In this document: positions 43,735 to 54,288 of the stretch, piece by piece
How the letters are laid out: every line of letters begins with the position of its first letter
Position numbering within the stretch: the stretch's first letter is position 1
Origin: Hymenopellis radicata
Taxonomy: Eukaryota > Basidiomycota > Agaricomycetes > Agaricales > Physalacriaceae
Assembly (NCBI GenBank): GCA_015501595.1
Contig: JADNRX010000110.1
Location: 62,001 to 126,000 of the forward strand
DNA length: 64,000 nt
Direction: 5' to 3'
Program-made: the position numbers and the translations under genes
The notes under the pieces: generated by a model
The model's input: only the letters and a program-made list of their open reading frames with translations
Databases searched by the model: none
Told to the model about the DNA's origin: nothing

Positions 43735-44720
43735 ATGTCAACACTGCGCACTGAGAACTTGCAATCCTTTCCAGACCTACCAGTCGACATTGCCCGTCGT
43801 ATCCTCGAAGCCTCAGCCATCGATGACAGGGTAACAGCTCTCAGTTTGGTATGCGTGTCCAAAGCCGTTCGCGCTTGGTACGTGTTGCTCTTTTGAGGAC
43901 TCTCCTCATACTTGATGTATGACGCTCTAGGATTGATCCCATCTTATTCGAAACCATCGTCATCGATTCTCGTAAAAGACTCGATGCTGTCCTCTTGTCG
44001 CTCGAGCTGCGGAATGATCCTGCCTTCTTCTCCACCCACGTCAAACGGGTTTGTGTATGGGCTCGCTTAATATTTGATCAGGCCAAGCTATCACGGCTCA
44101 TGCCATCTCTATCTGGCGTCGTGTCTCTCGCCTGGTGGTGTAGCCAACCGCTACCAGTCGGCAACGTCACACGTCCCAAGTATCTCTTCCTCGCGGACTC
44201 CATCATCCCCTTCTCCAATGTCGTGTCCCCCAACCTCACGCACATGAACCTCGGCGGCCGCGACCTCTACTATTCTTCTTGGCCTACCCATGTGGCGGAC
44301 ATGGATGCCTCATCGTGGTTTGAGATCTTCGCTCGTTGTCCTGCACTCACACACCTCATGTTCAACTTGTTCGATGCTCCCGACGCCTTAGTGGAGCGTG
44401 AAGTTGCCCTCGTTGTCGAGATCCTTTCCGTTGCCCCTCCTACGTTCAAGGTCTTTATTCTCTTGATCGCTGAACGTCCTCTTGATTGGGTTGGGGACGC
44501 GTTCAGCGACGTCCTCTCCGATTCACGATGTATGGTCATTGATACTACTACGGGGCCATCTCGTGGCGGTGTGTCGTACGAGAACTACTTTCATTATGAC
44601 CACGATCCCACCCTCGACTGGCAGTATATGCCTACCTCCCGAATGACCGTCTGGGAGTTTGCAGACTTGCAACTTCGCAGAAGGGCTACGCGGCGTGGGG
44701 TGTTGGCTTTAATCCCTTAG
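43735..44720 (+). CDS. F-box-like protein 3
   Basis: Two exons, 43735-43877 and 43931-44720, 310 aa, frame kept. F-box-like start: FPDLPVDIARRILEASAIDD, then ALSLVCVSKAVRAWIDPILF, as in the many short agaric F-box proteins (LPxDI..IL...S+VS+.V+.W..P.LF). The C-terminal part has weak LRR character (PNLTHMNLGGRDLYYSSWPT; ARCPALTHLMFNLF). Expected to bind Skp1 and recruit an unknown target. Not close to the 20036/23007 pair. Confidence 0.75.
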
Positions 44721-44939
44721 TAGAGACTCATCGCCGTGGCGTGTTTCGCGCTCCCTGTAGTGGGGAATTACGTAGTTTTCCGGTTCTCAGAGTAAAGCAG
44801 TAGGCAAGCGTGGCGTTCATAAAAAATGACTCAGCGCAGGTGTCCACTACGAACGTCCAGGAATGATCATCCTTTCATCTGATATTCGTTCAGCGACACA
44901 TGGACCTCGGCCGCGCAATGGGTATCGTTTATCCGAGGT

Positions 44940-44992
44940 GGACTCTAGTAGGAGTAGAAATGCAACCTTCCGACAAATGTTTAGACCCGAGG
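44940..44992 (+). pseudogene. 3' exon scrap of a multi-pass membrane protein gene
   Basis: About 25 bp (accttccgacaaatgtttag and acccga) are identical to 39480-39505 in the last exon of membrane protein 2 and read ATFRQMFRP. The surrounding bases match weakly. Probably the remnant of a lost fourth family member. Confidence 0.5.
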
Positions 44993-45004
44993 CTGACTTG
45001 AATT

Positions 45005-45285
45005 GAAGGTGATGTCCCATATGAGTTAGAATAGAACGTGGTGTACGTCGACTAGTCGGCGAGACGAGCAAGAGGCTAAAAGCACTCGTGCTTCCCACCG
45101 ACGTGCCTACAGATCATGCATTCATCTTGTGGATTAGTTCGTCAGGAAACCACGAGCAGAAATGTGCCTATTCATACCTACAGCTGTCCGCTTGCATTTT
45201 GCATGATCGTCAATCTGACACGACGCTACCGTTTGTCTCGGGCTTTTGTCGCCAACACTTGGATTTGAAGTGTGTCTATGAAGTC
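45005..45285. repeat. Diverged direct repeat, right copy
   Basis: Partner of 42955-43470; lacks the extra central block of the left copy. Confidence 0.7.
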
Positions 45286-45436
45286 CATCTTCCAAATTTT
45301 CATCACCATCCTCTTCTTCATCATCTTTGCCTTGCACACTACTGTCACCGGCGCACCTCGACGACTACGTCAGATGTCGCTCGTCGAAGACGAACACAAA
45401 AACGAACACACTCGCAGGAGCATGCAGTGGAGATGA
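45278..45436 (+). CDS. Possible small secreted peptide
   Basis: 52-codon frame with a strong N-terminal signal-like segment (MKSIFQIFITILFFIIFALH) and a small-residue cleavage region (TGAP), then about 25 charged residues (SLVEDEHKNEHTRRSMQWR). No cysteines, no CaaX end, so not a typical effector or pheromone. It starts at the edge of the right direct repeat. Seen from sequence only; could be chance. Confidence 0.3.
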   Translation: MKSIFQIFITILFFIIFALHTTVTGAPRRLRQMSLVEDEHKNEHTRRSMQWR

Positions 45437-46023
45437 TGGCCACAGTGTCGATTGATGTGTTCGAAAACAGTTGCAAGACGACTGCCGACATGACGGTTCG
45501 GTGGAAAGTGATAGCGGAGGGAATTCATTTGCTTACCATACGGTTTCATTAGTCTCTTTCCCACATCAACAAAACCTGCATCCTATAATCTCAGAACCGA
45601 TTCAGTACTTGATGATTCCAAATCTTTGGAGTTTGCGTTAGTGACTCACCTTGAGCTTGCGCCGTATAAAGATCGTCTACGTATACATATTATAGAGACT
45701 GAGATACCACCTTTATGAAGTGAAAGGGAATTGGAGAACTTCATGGACCAGGCACTTTCCACTAATCCGCGAGCGTAAGAGCCCAGGGCTCAATAGGTAC
45801 CTCGAAATGGCGATAAAAGGGAGCCTGTAGCGAGCGCTTAGTCAAACGGTGCTGCGTAGAAATGCAAGCAAGGGGTAGTGTGGCATAAGGATAGAAAGTA
45901 CACTGAGAGCACAAGCGATAAATAACGAACAGTGAACAGATAGGTACGCATCTGGAATAGATAAATCAAGAATGCGATACGCAGCAGATATTACGAGTTA
46001 AATGAACAGCGATGGCGTGTATA
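45437..46023. other. Intergenic, nothing recognised
   Basis: No coding potential beyond short frames; AT-rich near 45960-46010 at the 3' end of the minus-strand gene. Confidence 0.4.
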
Positions 46024-46851
46024 TTAGTCTGCCTTGGCTTTACCCTTGCCCTCGGCATCCGTGTCTTTAGAGAGGGCTTCAACGTTTTCGACATGCACGA
46101 TCTCCTCCTTCTCCTGCGGCACAGATTCGTGGGACGACATATCATGGGTCACGCTTAACGCAGGATCATGGGTGGCGGGTGCATCATTGCTGCCGACATC
46201 AGGTGAGGCATCGTCGACCACGGCGGCTCCTGTATCTTCGGGTATGGCGGCCCCTGCGGAAGAAGCAAGCGGTATATCACTAGCGACGGCGGGGCAGGCG
46301 CAGCCTCGTCCGGGACAGCGGCAACTGCGTCGCCATCGGTGGGATTGGGGTAGAGTCTGCAGTAGGCTCCGGCGTCGATGCGATACTGTCCGCGCCGTCC
46401 AGCTCGCCATCTAGCGCATCCGGCAAGGGTACGGCAGCGGCTTCCTTCGTCGCGCCCTCATCCTCATCGCCATCCATCCTCTCCGCATTGAGGTCGACGT
46501 CCTTGACGCCCTTGGTCACCGCCTTGACGTCCGGCGTGCTCGGACCGTCGAGCGGCGTCACGGGTGTGTCGCCCCGCACTTTCTTCGGACCATCTTCGCG
46601 CTCAGTGGACGACAGGCGGCGCTTGCGCGAGTGTGACTTGGGCGCATTAGATGTGGCTACAGGATGCGTGATTAGTGATGGCGAAAAAAAAACAGACAGA
46701 AGGGAGACGAGAGGGGTAAGGAACGGTAAGAGAACAGTGGTGGCGATGAAGACACCAAGACAAGCACAGGTCAAGACGCACCATCATCGTCCCAAGGCCT
46801 GTCCGCGCGCGGTAGCACGCTATGCGAGATCCGTCTAATCAATCCGAACAT
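46024..46851 (-). CDS. Acidic low-complexity protein, unknown
   Basis: Exon 1 from the ATG at 46851 (MFGLIRRISHSVLPRADRPW), then an intron starting GTGCGT (ends at CCTGTAG near 46658) and an exon reading ATSNAPKSHSRKRRLSS with a nuclear-signal-like RKRR. After this come long D/E/A/P/T-rich stretches, ending EGKGKAKAD. The reading must change frame twice (near 46340 and 46292), each time by one missing base; between the breaks the best frame is also A/P/E/D-rich (DGDAVAAVPDEAAPAP). No domain recognised. About 240 aa; possibly a nuclear, disordered protein. Confidence 0.5.
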
Positions 46852-47632
46852 CGTCTGTTTCTTGGGTTCCGATACAGCTCGCTAGCAGGTCGTGTGGCGC
46901 AGAGATCGTGCAGCCGCTACGTAGCGTCGTGGTGCCCAGACGCGTCGCGGTAGGCAAAAGGGGGATCACGGTGACGGGTACAAGTGAGGGTGTGAAAATT
47001 TGTCATTGTTTATTGCGAACGTTGATGAGCACGTGCTTCGGCTTTTCGCCCGAAATCCTTGCGCCACATTCACCGAAATGGTGGGCTTGTCAATTTCAAT
47101 GAATCTCTGGCCGTGGTAAATCGGATTGGGTTTGGATATTTTGGCACGTCGCATGAAAATCAGTCAAGGTATTTCCCCAGTTCGACTTCTTCCCAAAGCA
47201 CAAACGAAATCTATCAGGTATATTTCTACTTGAGTACAAATTTCCCCAGTCGCAGGACAAATCCTGGTCCCCATGCTAATTAGAATAGGACCCCCGGCAA
47301 CCGACGAAAATGTCTGATCCCGTTTTGGCGCAAAATCCGGGTTTTCTTCCGCACCCATTTTTCGAGAAATCTTCCGCACGCGGGATTTGACCCCTCGAAA
47401 GTCCAAAAATCTTCCGCACCTTGTATCAGACCTTCGAAAAACCGCTGAATCGTAGTGGTAGGTGCTAAAACAGCTCCTGGGCAACAAACAGAGTATATTA
47501 CAGTATATTAGTCCTCTAATTCATCCTTTTTACGCCCCTTCAAACGTTTGAAAGCGATTGCAAGGCTCTGAAGGGTTTGTGAGGTTGTAAGAAGGAGGTA
47601 TCGTGTATAGTCTTGCTCAGAAATGAAGAGGT

Positions 47633-47900
47633 TGTTGGAAAACACGCGACGCGGGTGTCGATACGCGCTAGTCAGCCGGAACGGGCACGCTTGCTGAGCA
47701 CACAGTGCATTGGCTCTAAAGCAAACGAGTGAAAAATACATCCTGAAGTACCTACTTAAATACGAGAACATACAGCTAAGAATAGTACGTAGGATGAGGA
47801 AGCCAAGAGGTGGCGCGCAGATCTCAAAGAGAAGACACGTCGGGACCATATGGACGTGTGAACGTGCTCTCAAACACATGAGCACTTCAATATTCCAACA
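47633..47900. repeat. TRIM LTR, left
   Basis: 268 bp, TG...CA. Partner at 48476-48743. Confidence 0.88.
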
Positions 47901-48475
47901 CACCCCTGGAAGTGCGAGAGTGTTATGACGGAAATAAACACCCCTGGAAGCAGGAAACGGCGGGCAGCGATGGCGAGAAGGTTGATGGCAGGAATGGGGG
48001 ATGACAACATATCAACGACGGGAAGCAGACTTCGGCCTCTGCAGGCAAATGCAACAGCAGCAGCAATGATGTAGGAATACGGCCCCTACTGGCCACGACG
48101 AACGACAAACAAAACAGCGGCGCACCACACGGCAACGACAAATCAGCAACGGCTTCGGGATCGGCAACGGCAATCAACGGCAGAACGGCACGTCAACAGC
48201 GGGAATCGACAGCAGTGCAGTGGGAATGCGCGCAGCGGCGCAAAGCAGCGATGACGACGGGGAAGGTGCTCAACGAGGAACGGCGGAGCGACAATGAAGG
48301 AACGCGGATCAACGGGATCGACGCGAAGGATGAACACGGATCGTCTCGGACACACGGGAAGAGTGCGCGATGACAAGGATGGCAACGACAGCATACGCAG
48401 AGGACTAGCGCAGCAACATCGACAACGACGGCCTATTTGATACTACCCGGCCACGATCAGGGTAGGACTCGTTTG

Positions 48476-48743
48476 TGTTGGAAAACACGCGACGCGGGTG
48501 TCGATACGCGCTAGTCAGCCGGAACGGGCACGCTTGCTGAGCACACAGTGCATTGGCTCTAAAGCAAACGAGTGAAGAATACATCCTGAAGTACCTACTT
48601 AAATACGAGAACATACAGCTAAGAATAGTACGTAGGATGAGTAAGCCAAGAGGTGGCGCGCAGATCTCAAAGAGAAGACACGTCGGGACCATATGGACGT
48701 GTGAACGTGCTCTCAAACACATGAGCACTTCAATATTCCAACA
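48476..48743. repeat. TRIM LTR, right
   Basis: 268 bp, differs from the left LTR at two positions noticed by eye. Confidence 0.88.
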
Positions 48744-48886
48744 GAGGTTACCCAAGGCGCCAATAACACCGGGTGCAGAATCCAGTGCGCAAAAGCAATG
48801 TGGCGCGCCGAATGATGTCAGAGAGTGGTCTTTCTCGCCTGATTGGGGGGGTTTCGACGTGGAATGACATCAGGGCGCGGCGCAAA

Positions 48887-48975
48887 AGGAGAAATCGGAG
48901 CGGACAGGATTTGAACAGTCGACCGCCCGATGTCAAAACAGCCACGAGCCTACGCAAGACCACTAGGCCGGAACA
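48887..48975 (-). tRNA. tRNA-like sequence (pseudo-tRNA or SINE head)
   Basis: Minus strand carries an A-box match GGCCTAGTGGT and, about 45 nt later, a B-box match TGTTCAAATCC, with normal pol III spacing. The T stem and anticodon stem do not pair well by eye, so it is not a sound tRNA gene. It lies inside the right arm of the TIR element, which may have captured it, or it may be a SINE promoter. Confidence 0.4.
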
Positions 48976-49302
48976 CCTTGAGAATTCTTCCGCACAGGGG
49001 ATCATACCTTTTTAACATCTGCAGTTTTCTTCCGCATACAGGATCATTCATTTTGGTCAAAAAGCACGATTTTCTTCCGTTTTTGGCTCAGAGAGATTGT
49101 CCAAAATCTCAAAAATCTTCCGCACAGCGGATTTGACATGTTCGTCGGTTGCCGGGGGTCCTATTAGAATAGCAATAATTCTACCCGTGAAAAGTAACTA
49201 GAAGGAGGGTCGGCGTCAACAGTAGTAAAAATAGCAGTGTGGACAGCAATAGTAACATATCGACATATAAGCAAGTCAGAAGGAAAGGAGATCCACACCA
49301 AC

Positions 49303-51245
49303 TCAATCATCGCCACTGAGAGCCTGTATGTGACGCCCCCAGTTCAACCACCACTCATCCGCCGCATCTTTTGCATCGTAGTTCGTAAGGGTAATCCACC
49401 CTTGCCATAAAGCGGCGAGATCCTCCGCATGTTCACCGGGCGCATTGGCAATGGCCAAGGTGTGGTTGAGACCTTGGTTGCGCAGGACACGGTGGTCGCC
49501 AGGAGGTAGCTGATTGTTCAGCATCGCAGTAATTTCGCTGGTGGCGCAAGCCTTGGAACGCGGCATGCGAAGTTCGTTGTACCCTTTGAGGAGGGATGGT
49601 ATCTGGGAGCGGCTAGCAAGATGGCTGAACAGCGTCCCCAGGGTATACGCGTCTTCGCACTGCAAACCATGAGTGCATGCAAGTGACGAGCAACGAGGAA
49701 CTTACCGCAAGCGCACTGTTATAAGTAGCATGAATCTATGAAACACGCGTCAGATATCACGTAGCGGTTCGGAGAGCGAAAAGACGTACCGGGGAGCAGT
49801 GAGCAGCGTCGCCGACAAGAACCGCACGCTCGTTCGTGTCAACATAACCATCCAAGTGGCACATGACTTGCGTCGTTGGATGGGATCGGTCGGCGAGGCT
49901 GACGAGTTTCCGGACCCTATAGGAGTAAATAAACGCTTCAAAGAACATTTAAAACTTACAAAGGGCTGTAGTTTGTACGTGTTCCTCGCAAGAAGGTGGA
50001 GCTCGGGGTGCTTTGATGCCAGTCCAAGTCGGAATCGACGGCGTCTAGCGAATTGGACTTGGTCAGTCCAAGGACATAGATGTCGCCATACTATACGACA
50101 CAATTGTCAGTTTGACGATATCGTCCGAGAAGGAGACGCACTCTTCCACCCGTGATGCTGTCACCGTTACCCATCCATACCGTGAACTATGGAGTCTCGG
50201 AAGTTAGCAACTGGGAATCTCACAGCAGCGATTGGAGGGCGCACAGTGGTAGACGTGGTCAAAGTCTTGAGATCCTCGTGGCCCATCATATCGGATATTT
50301 TGATAGAGAGCGTAGCACTGCGAGAATGGACCATACAGAAAAAGGTCGCGCAGAGGACGAATCACTTACCCGGGGATGTCGCGGACTAACGCGAGGACAC
50401 CGGGACCTGTGCTATTCGAGCACGAATCGTCGTCGTCTTCATCCTCCCGGATCTGAGACATCATGAATTCGCGCACGACGCTATTTCGTCCATCCGCCCC
50501 GACAATCTAGCCGAGTTCTCAGCCAGGAAGGACAATAGGCACGCACTTCACTCACAATATCGCCCTCCTCTCGTTCTCCCTCGGATGAGATAACGACTGA
50601 TGGGCCATCCTTAGAGGTTTGGACATGTCGTACTTTGAAGCCGAAGCGAAAGGAGATATTTGACTGCATCCGACAGTGCATCCTTGCATGGACGCAAAAG
50701 TCGTAGTGCTAAATACCAATGGTTAGCAAAGGAAGGGGCATTGGAGATGGCCATACAGGGACAAGGTAAAATTCCGAACCAAGGTCGGACATGATTTGTG
50801 GGTCGAAGCTCATGGAGCCTTCGATCTTGGACATTTCTGCTAAAGACCCGTAAGCTGTCCATCTCTGTCCGCATGAAGGTACTCACCCGTCCGGAATTCC
50901 AACCTAGGTAGGGAAGTTGAGTAGATCAGTCAAAGGGCATAGTTAACACATACGCCGTGAGCTTTGTACCCTTTTCCTGCAAGATGGACGATACGCCAGG
51001 AAATTCCCTCATCAACCGCGCCATGTTGGGCGGCACGCGAATTCCACCTTCATACCGGATATCGAGTTGAGCCTTTTCGGTTGTTAGTCTTCCATAAATC
51101 GCGAAAGCGTAGCGCGACGACTTACCTCGGTTGCCGCCTCCAATACCACGACCTGGTGGCCAGCGCTGGCTAAAGTGTACGCCGACGCAAGCCCTGCGAT
51201 GCTGCCTCCGACCACGACAAATTTTAGCTGAAGCAGCTTCTCCAT
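49303..51245 (-). CDS. FAD-dependent aromatic monooxygenase (salicylate-hydroxylase-like), copy B
   Basis: Paralogue of 16946-18904 with the same exon plan. ATG at 51245: first exon has GGSIAGLASAYTLASAGHQ; the second exon reads AQLDIRYEGGIRVPPNMARL. The DG-motif exon and the GDAAH exon (ERAVLVGDAAHCSP near 49800-49830) are present, and the last exon (MQCEDAYTLGTLFSHLASRS) ends at 49303. The first intron has a normal GTAAGT donor, unlike copy A. No disabling change found in the exons checked. Substrate unknown; differences are scattered, so both copies may be active. Confidence 0.83.
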
Positions 51246-51697
51246 CGACGGAACAGGAAAGAGAAAAGACAGAGCGTTATAAAGATGGTGACGACGTGTG
51301 GGAAGAGCTAAAAAAAAAGGCGTGGATGTCGTTCCATTGGAAAGGGATTCAGGAGAGCAGGGAAGAGCAAGTCTCGACGGAGGAGAGATGGACGCAACGA
51401 AACGACCCTTACCAAGGTGATCCGGTAAGTCAAGCCTGATCGGGCCGCGGCATCATGGACTCTTCCAGACACAGTACACTCCTCGTTCTCAGACACTCCT
51501 TGCGAATATAGGTCCACGTATTCTTGGAATGATATCGACGGAGAGGGCCAAGAACCGACTGTCGACGAGCTGGGTAGAGAATTGTCGTCTGCGGATAGGG
51601 TTCAGACTTCTGGCCCATGGCTTCCCCTTCTGTCTTTTGCGTCGGGACAGCCCTGTCAGGTTCAACGGCGAACTCGAATAGCAGTGAATCTGATTGA

Positions 51698-52867
51698 CGA
51701 TCCCCGCCGACAAGTACAACCTCAGCCTGTACGCGATGTGTCAGACAACCGTGCAAGTATTGGGGGCACTTTTCCAGTCGCGGGACGCCTGTATGGCGGG
51801 TACTGCAGGCACCATTCGTCGACGAAAGGAGTAAACTGACGATCGTAGCAAGGCCTCGTCGCGAAATGCCGTCAGAGTTGTTGAGGGAGGCGGCGCGAGA
51901 CCCGTCTGTATGGAGACACTGCGGAATAGAAGATAGACTGTACCGTGTGCACGTACACATAAGCAGTACAGTTTGAGGATGTGTTGGCACAATGAAGGAC
52001 CCACAACTTGCCTCGAATGAAAGTATCTCATCCGTTGGCCTGTGAGTCACACCCGCTTTCCAAACACCAACATACGGCTTCATAGCGCCCAAGTAGTTGT
52101 TCTGCTGATTGATTTCACGCCTCACTGGGCCAGATGTCCTAAATGCCGATGATTTACTGTTGTGGGGAAAACGCCTCATATATAGCATGGTCAGTCACTT
52201 GAAAAACCTTTGATACCGATGAATTAACCGTCCTCTCTCCCGGACTCGAGCTCAACATGGCAGTCGTTCCTTACCCTGAGACTCGCAATGAAGATATTTG
52301 CTCCTGATTCGCCATCGTCTCCTCAGAGGGACCTTTCGACGAGACGCGCCTCCCAGCCATTACACGCCCAACGATAACATTCCAGATGATTATATCGAAG
52401 GAAGTGTTCATGATTTGGGTTGATAGTCCTGGATGATTGGTGTCAACGTTAAAAGTTACTCCTTCATGCGTCTGCGCGCATTGTTCTTACGCCCACTAGA
52501 CGTAGGACAATGCTCAGAATGCTGGAGATGAGCAAGATATGCTCACAGAGAATAATCTCCTCTCGTCCAGCACGGAGGAACATTCCCTCCTCCCCGACTC
52601 AACAACCCTTGCACACCAATTCGAATCGATATTCCTCAAGGAGCCGATGTCGCGCCCGCAGTAATGGCCTGGGATATCATCATTGCATTGGTCCAATGGT
52701 AGCAGTCAAAATATGTGTTCTACACATCACAAAAACTCGTCATGTACGCCAAGAGTATCACTGTCATCAAGAAGCGCTATTATACAATCACCATTAACGT
52801 TCGTCAAGCGGCACTTCCCCGAAGCCACCAACATAACCGGGCCCAATCGATAAGGACTCTCCCCGCA
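51698..52867. other. Region without a recognised gene
   Basis: A 252-codon minus-strand frame (51430-52188) crosses the duplication edge and matches nothing recognised; its composition is not protein-like. Otherwise short frames only. Confidence 0.4.
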
Positions 52868-54288
52868 TCAACGTGTGTTGCTCGCCGGACATGGCACCAA
52901 TACAAAGGAAGTTAGGTTCGACTCGGACGCGTCCACCGCGTCCAACAAGTCGTCGTCCTCCGCCATCGCATCCTCCGCGCCATCTCCGTCCAACTCATCA
53001 ACATCCTCCGGCTCAGCTTCAGCATCCCCATCCGCGTCGGCTTCAGCATCTTCCTCCGGACTCGCGCGTTGGATTATCCGCGGTGGAGACGGCCGAGGCG
53101 AAGCGACTGCAAGCAGCGTGTCTTGACGCTTGGGTACATGAATTATGGGGGCCTGAGGCAGATTATTGCGCGCGAGCTGGGGGACGGGATCGACGGACAC
53201 GAGTGTCCCGCGGCGTTCAAAGCGCTTGATTTTCTTGCGGCATCTGGAGGGGTTGGTGTCAGAGGGGTGGACCTAGGATGAAGACGAAAGTCATACCTAT
53301 CACACACGGTCCCCGGCCCCATAGGTCCAGGCCCCCACTTCTCGACGCATTTATCCTCCTTGTACCGTCCTGCATTACCGCAGTTACGGCATGTGCGCTG
53401 TCCGAGTTCGTTGACGGCGGGGTATATCTTGGTCGGTTCGCCAGAGGCGGAGACGAGAGATGTAGTAGAGGTCGAAGCTGCGTCTGGAGATGCTTTAGGA
53501 AAATGAAAATAGTGAAAGCAAGGGGATCTACCATGTATCTGACTATTGCTATTATACCTGGCTTTCTTTGAAGGCGCGCCGGTGATAACGGGTGTAAAGA
53601 TGTGGGTTTGGAGGGCGGGGATGGTAGCATCGGAAAGAAGCTTCGAGGAACGAGCACTGGGTGGGTATGTGTTGACGGGTTGGGGATACGTCGGCTCTCG
53701 CGACCGCCGCGAATCTTGGACCGCAGCCTCGAGAATCATGTCATCGATGTCGGATTGGGACTAGACACTGCGTAAGTAACCATAATCAAACGAACACCGT
53801 GGCAGGACGCACATTAGGTCTAGCCTTCTTATGCACCCCATGCTCCTCACTGGACCGCCGTTTCCGGCGCTGCGGGAACACGTCGACATGGGGATGGGCA
53901 CTGTCCGGAGATTCTGCGGGGGCGCCTTCATATCGATCATATGGTCCATCTCCTTTCTCGCATTACTGCTGTGGGCATCGAGCAGCGCCAAATAGTCGCG
54001 CAGCTGGTGCCACAGCCGGGTGATCGTCTCGCGCTGAACGACCTCCTCGTCCCGCTGGCGCTCTGCGATGTACGCGCGCTCCTCTGCCACCCGGACGCGT
54101 TCCAGGAGCAGCTCTGCGCCGTGTCCATTCTGCGGCGATGACGACGACGATGACGACGATTCCGCGATGCGTTGGTAGTGCTCTGCGCGGTGTTTCTCCG
54201 CGGCGAGACTTTCGGTGAGGCGGTCGATCTTCTGATAGCTCTCGCTGAGGAGCTGCGCAAGCTGGGCGTTTGACGTCGGGGCGGCCAT
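52868..54288 (-). CDS. Coiled-coil protein with GATA-like zinc finger
   Basis: ATG at 54288 (MAAPTSNAQLAQLL). Residues ~5-110 form a helical coiled coil (QKIDRLTESLAAEKHRAEHY; VAEERAYIAERQRDEEVVQR), followed by an acidic/basic linker with FPQRRKRRSSEE as nuclear signal. The last two exons, joined across the 53244-53296 intron, give TCRNCG...EKWGPGPMGPGTVCDRCRKK, a GATA-like finger of the form C-X2-C-X25-C-X2-C. The usual GATA loop is 17-20 residues, so this is a divergent type. The C terminus is strongly acidic. Probably a DNA-binding regulator. One base appears missing near 53955, between the coiled-coil and linker frames. Confidence 0.72.

Larger units (their letters stand above)
47633..48743. 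mobile_element. TRIM (small non-autonomous LTR retrotransposon)
   Basis: Two 268-bp direct repeats (47633-47900, 48476-48743) with TGTTGGAA...TTCCAACA ends and only two differences noticed (near 47731 and 47797 in the first copy). They enclose 575 bp without coding capacity, rich in GGCAACGACA-like text. Flanks are gaggt on both sides (47628-47632 and 48744-48748), a perfect 5-bp target duplication, so this is one complete element and not two solo LTRs. Orientation is uncertain; a PPT-like CCAGGGGTG before the left LTR on the minus strand suggests minus. Confidence 0.88.
47286..49163. mobile_element. Non-autonomous TIR DNA element, carries a nested TRIM
   Basis: Ends are inverted repeats of 29 bp with one mismatch: TAGGACCCCCGGCAACCGAC at 47286, and its complement ending at 49163. 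It is flanked on both sides by ttagaa. Copy A of the segmental duplication has the same site without the element (taattagaatagcaataat), which proves the boundaries and a 6-bp target duplication (8 bp if the TA is counted as target). Both subterminal regions hold several copies of a TTCTTCCGCAC...GGAT motif, as transposase binding arrays often look. No transposase is encoded. Without the TRIM the element is about 760 bp. Superfamily not assigned. Confidence 0.85.
47250..51697. repeat. Segmental duplication, copy B, interrupted by transposons
   Basis: Matches 16760-19325. Left homology ends at tgctaattagaa (47285), resumes at 49164 after the TIR element, and runs past the monooxygenase to about 51697. 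Rough identity 90%. Confidence 0.85.

Noticed and set aside
51430..52188. 252-codon open frame on the minus strand
   Set aside because: Crosses the edge of the segmental duplication, is not kept in copy A, and has no recognisable motif.
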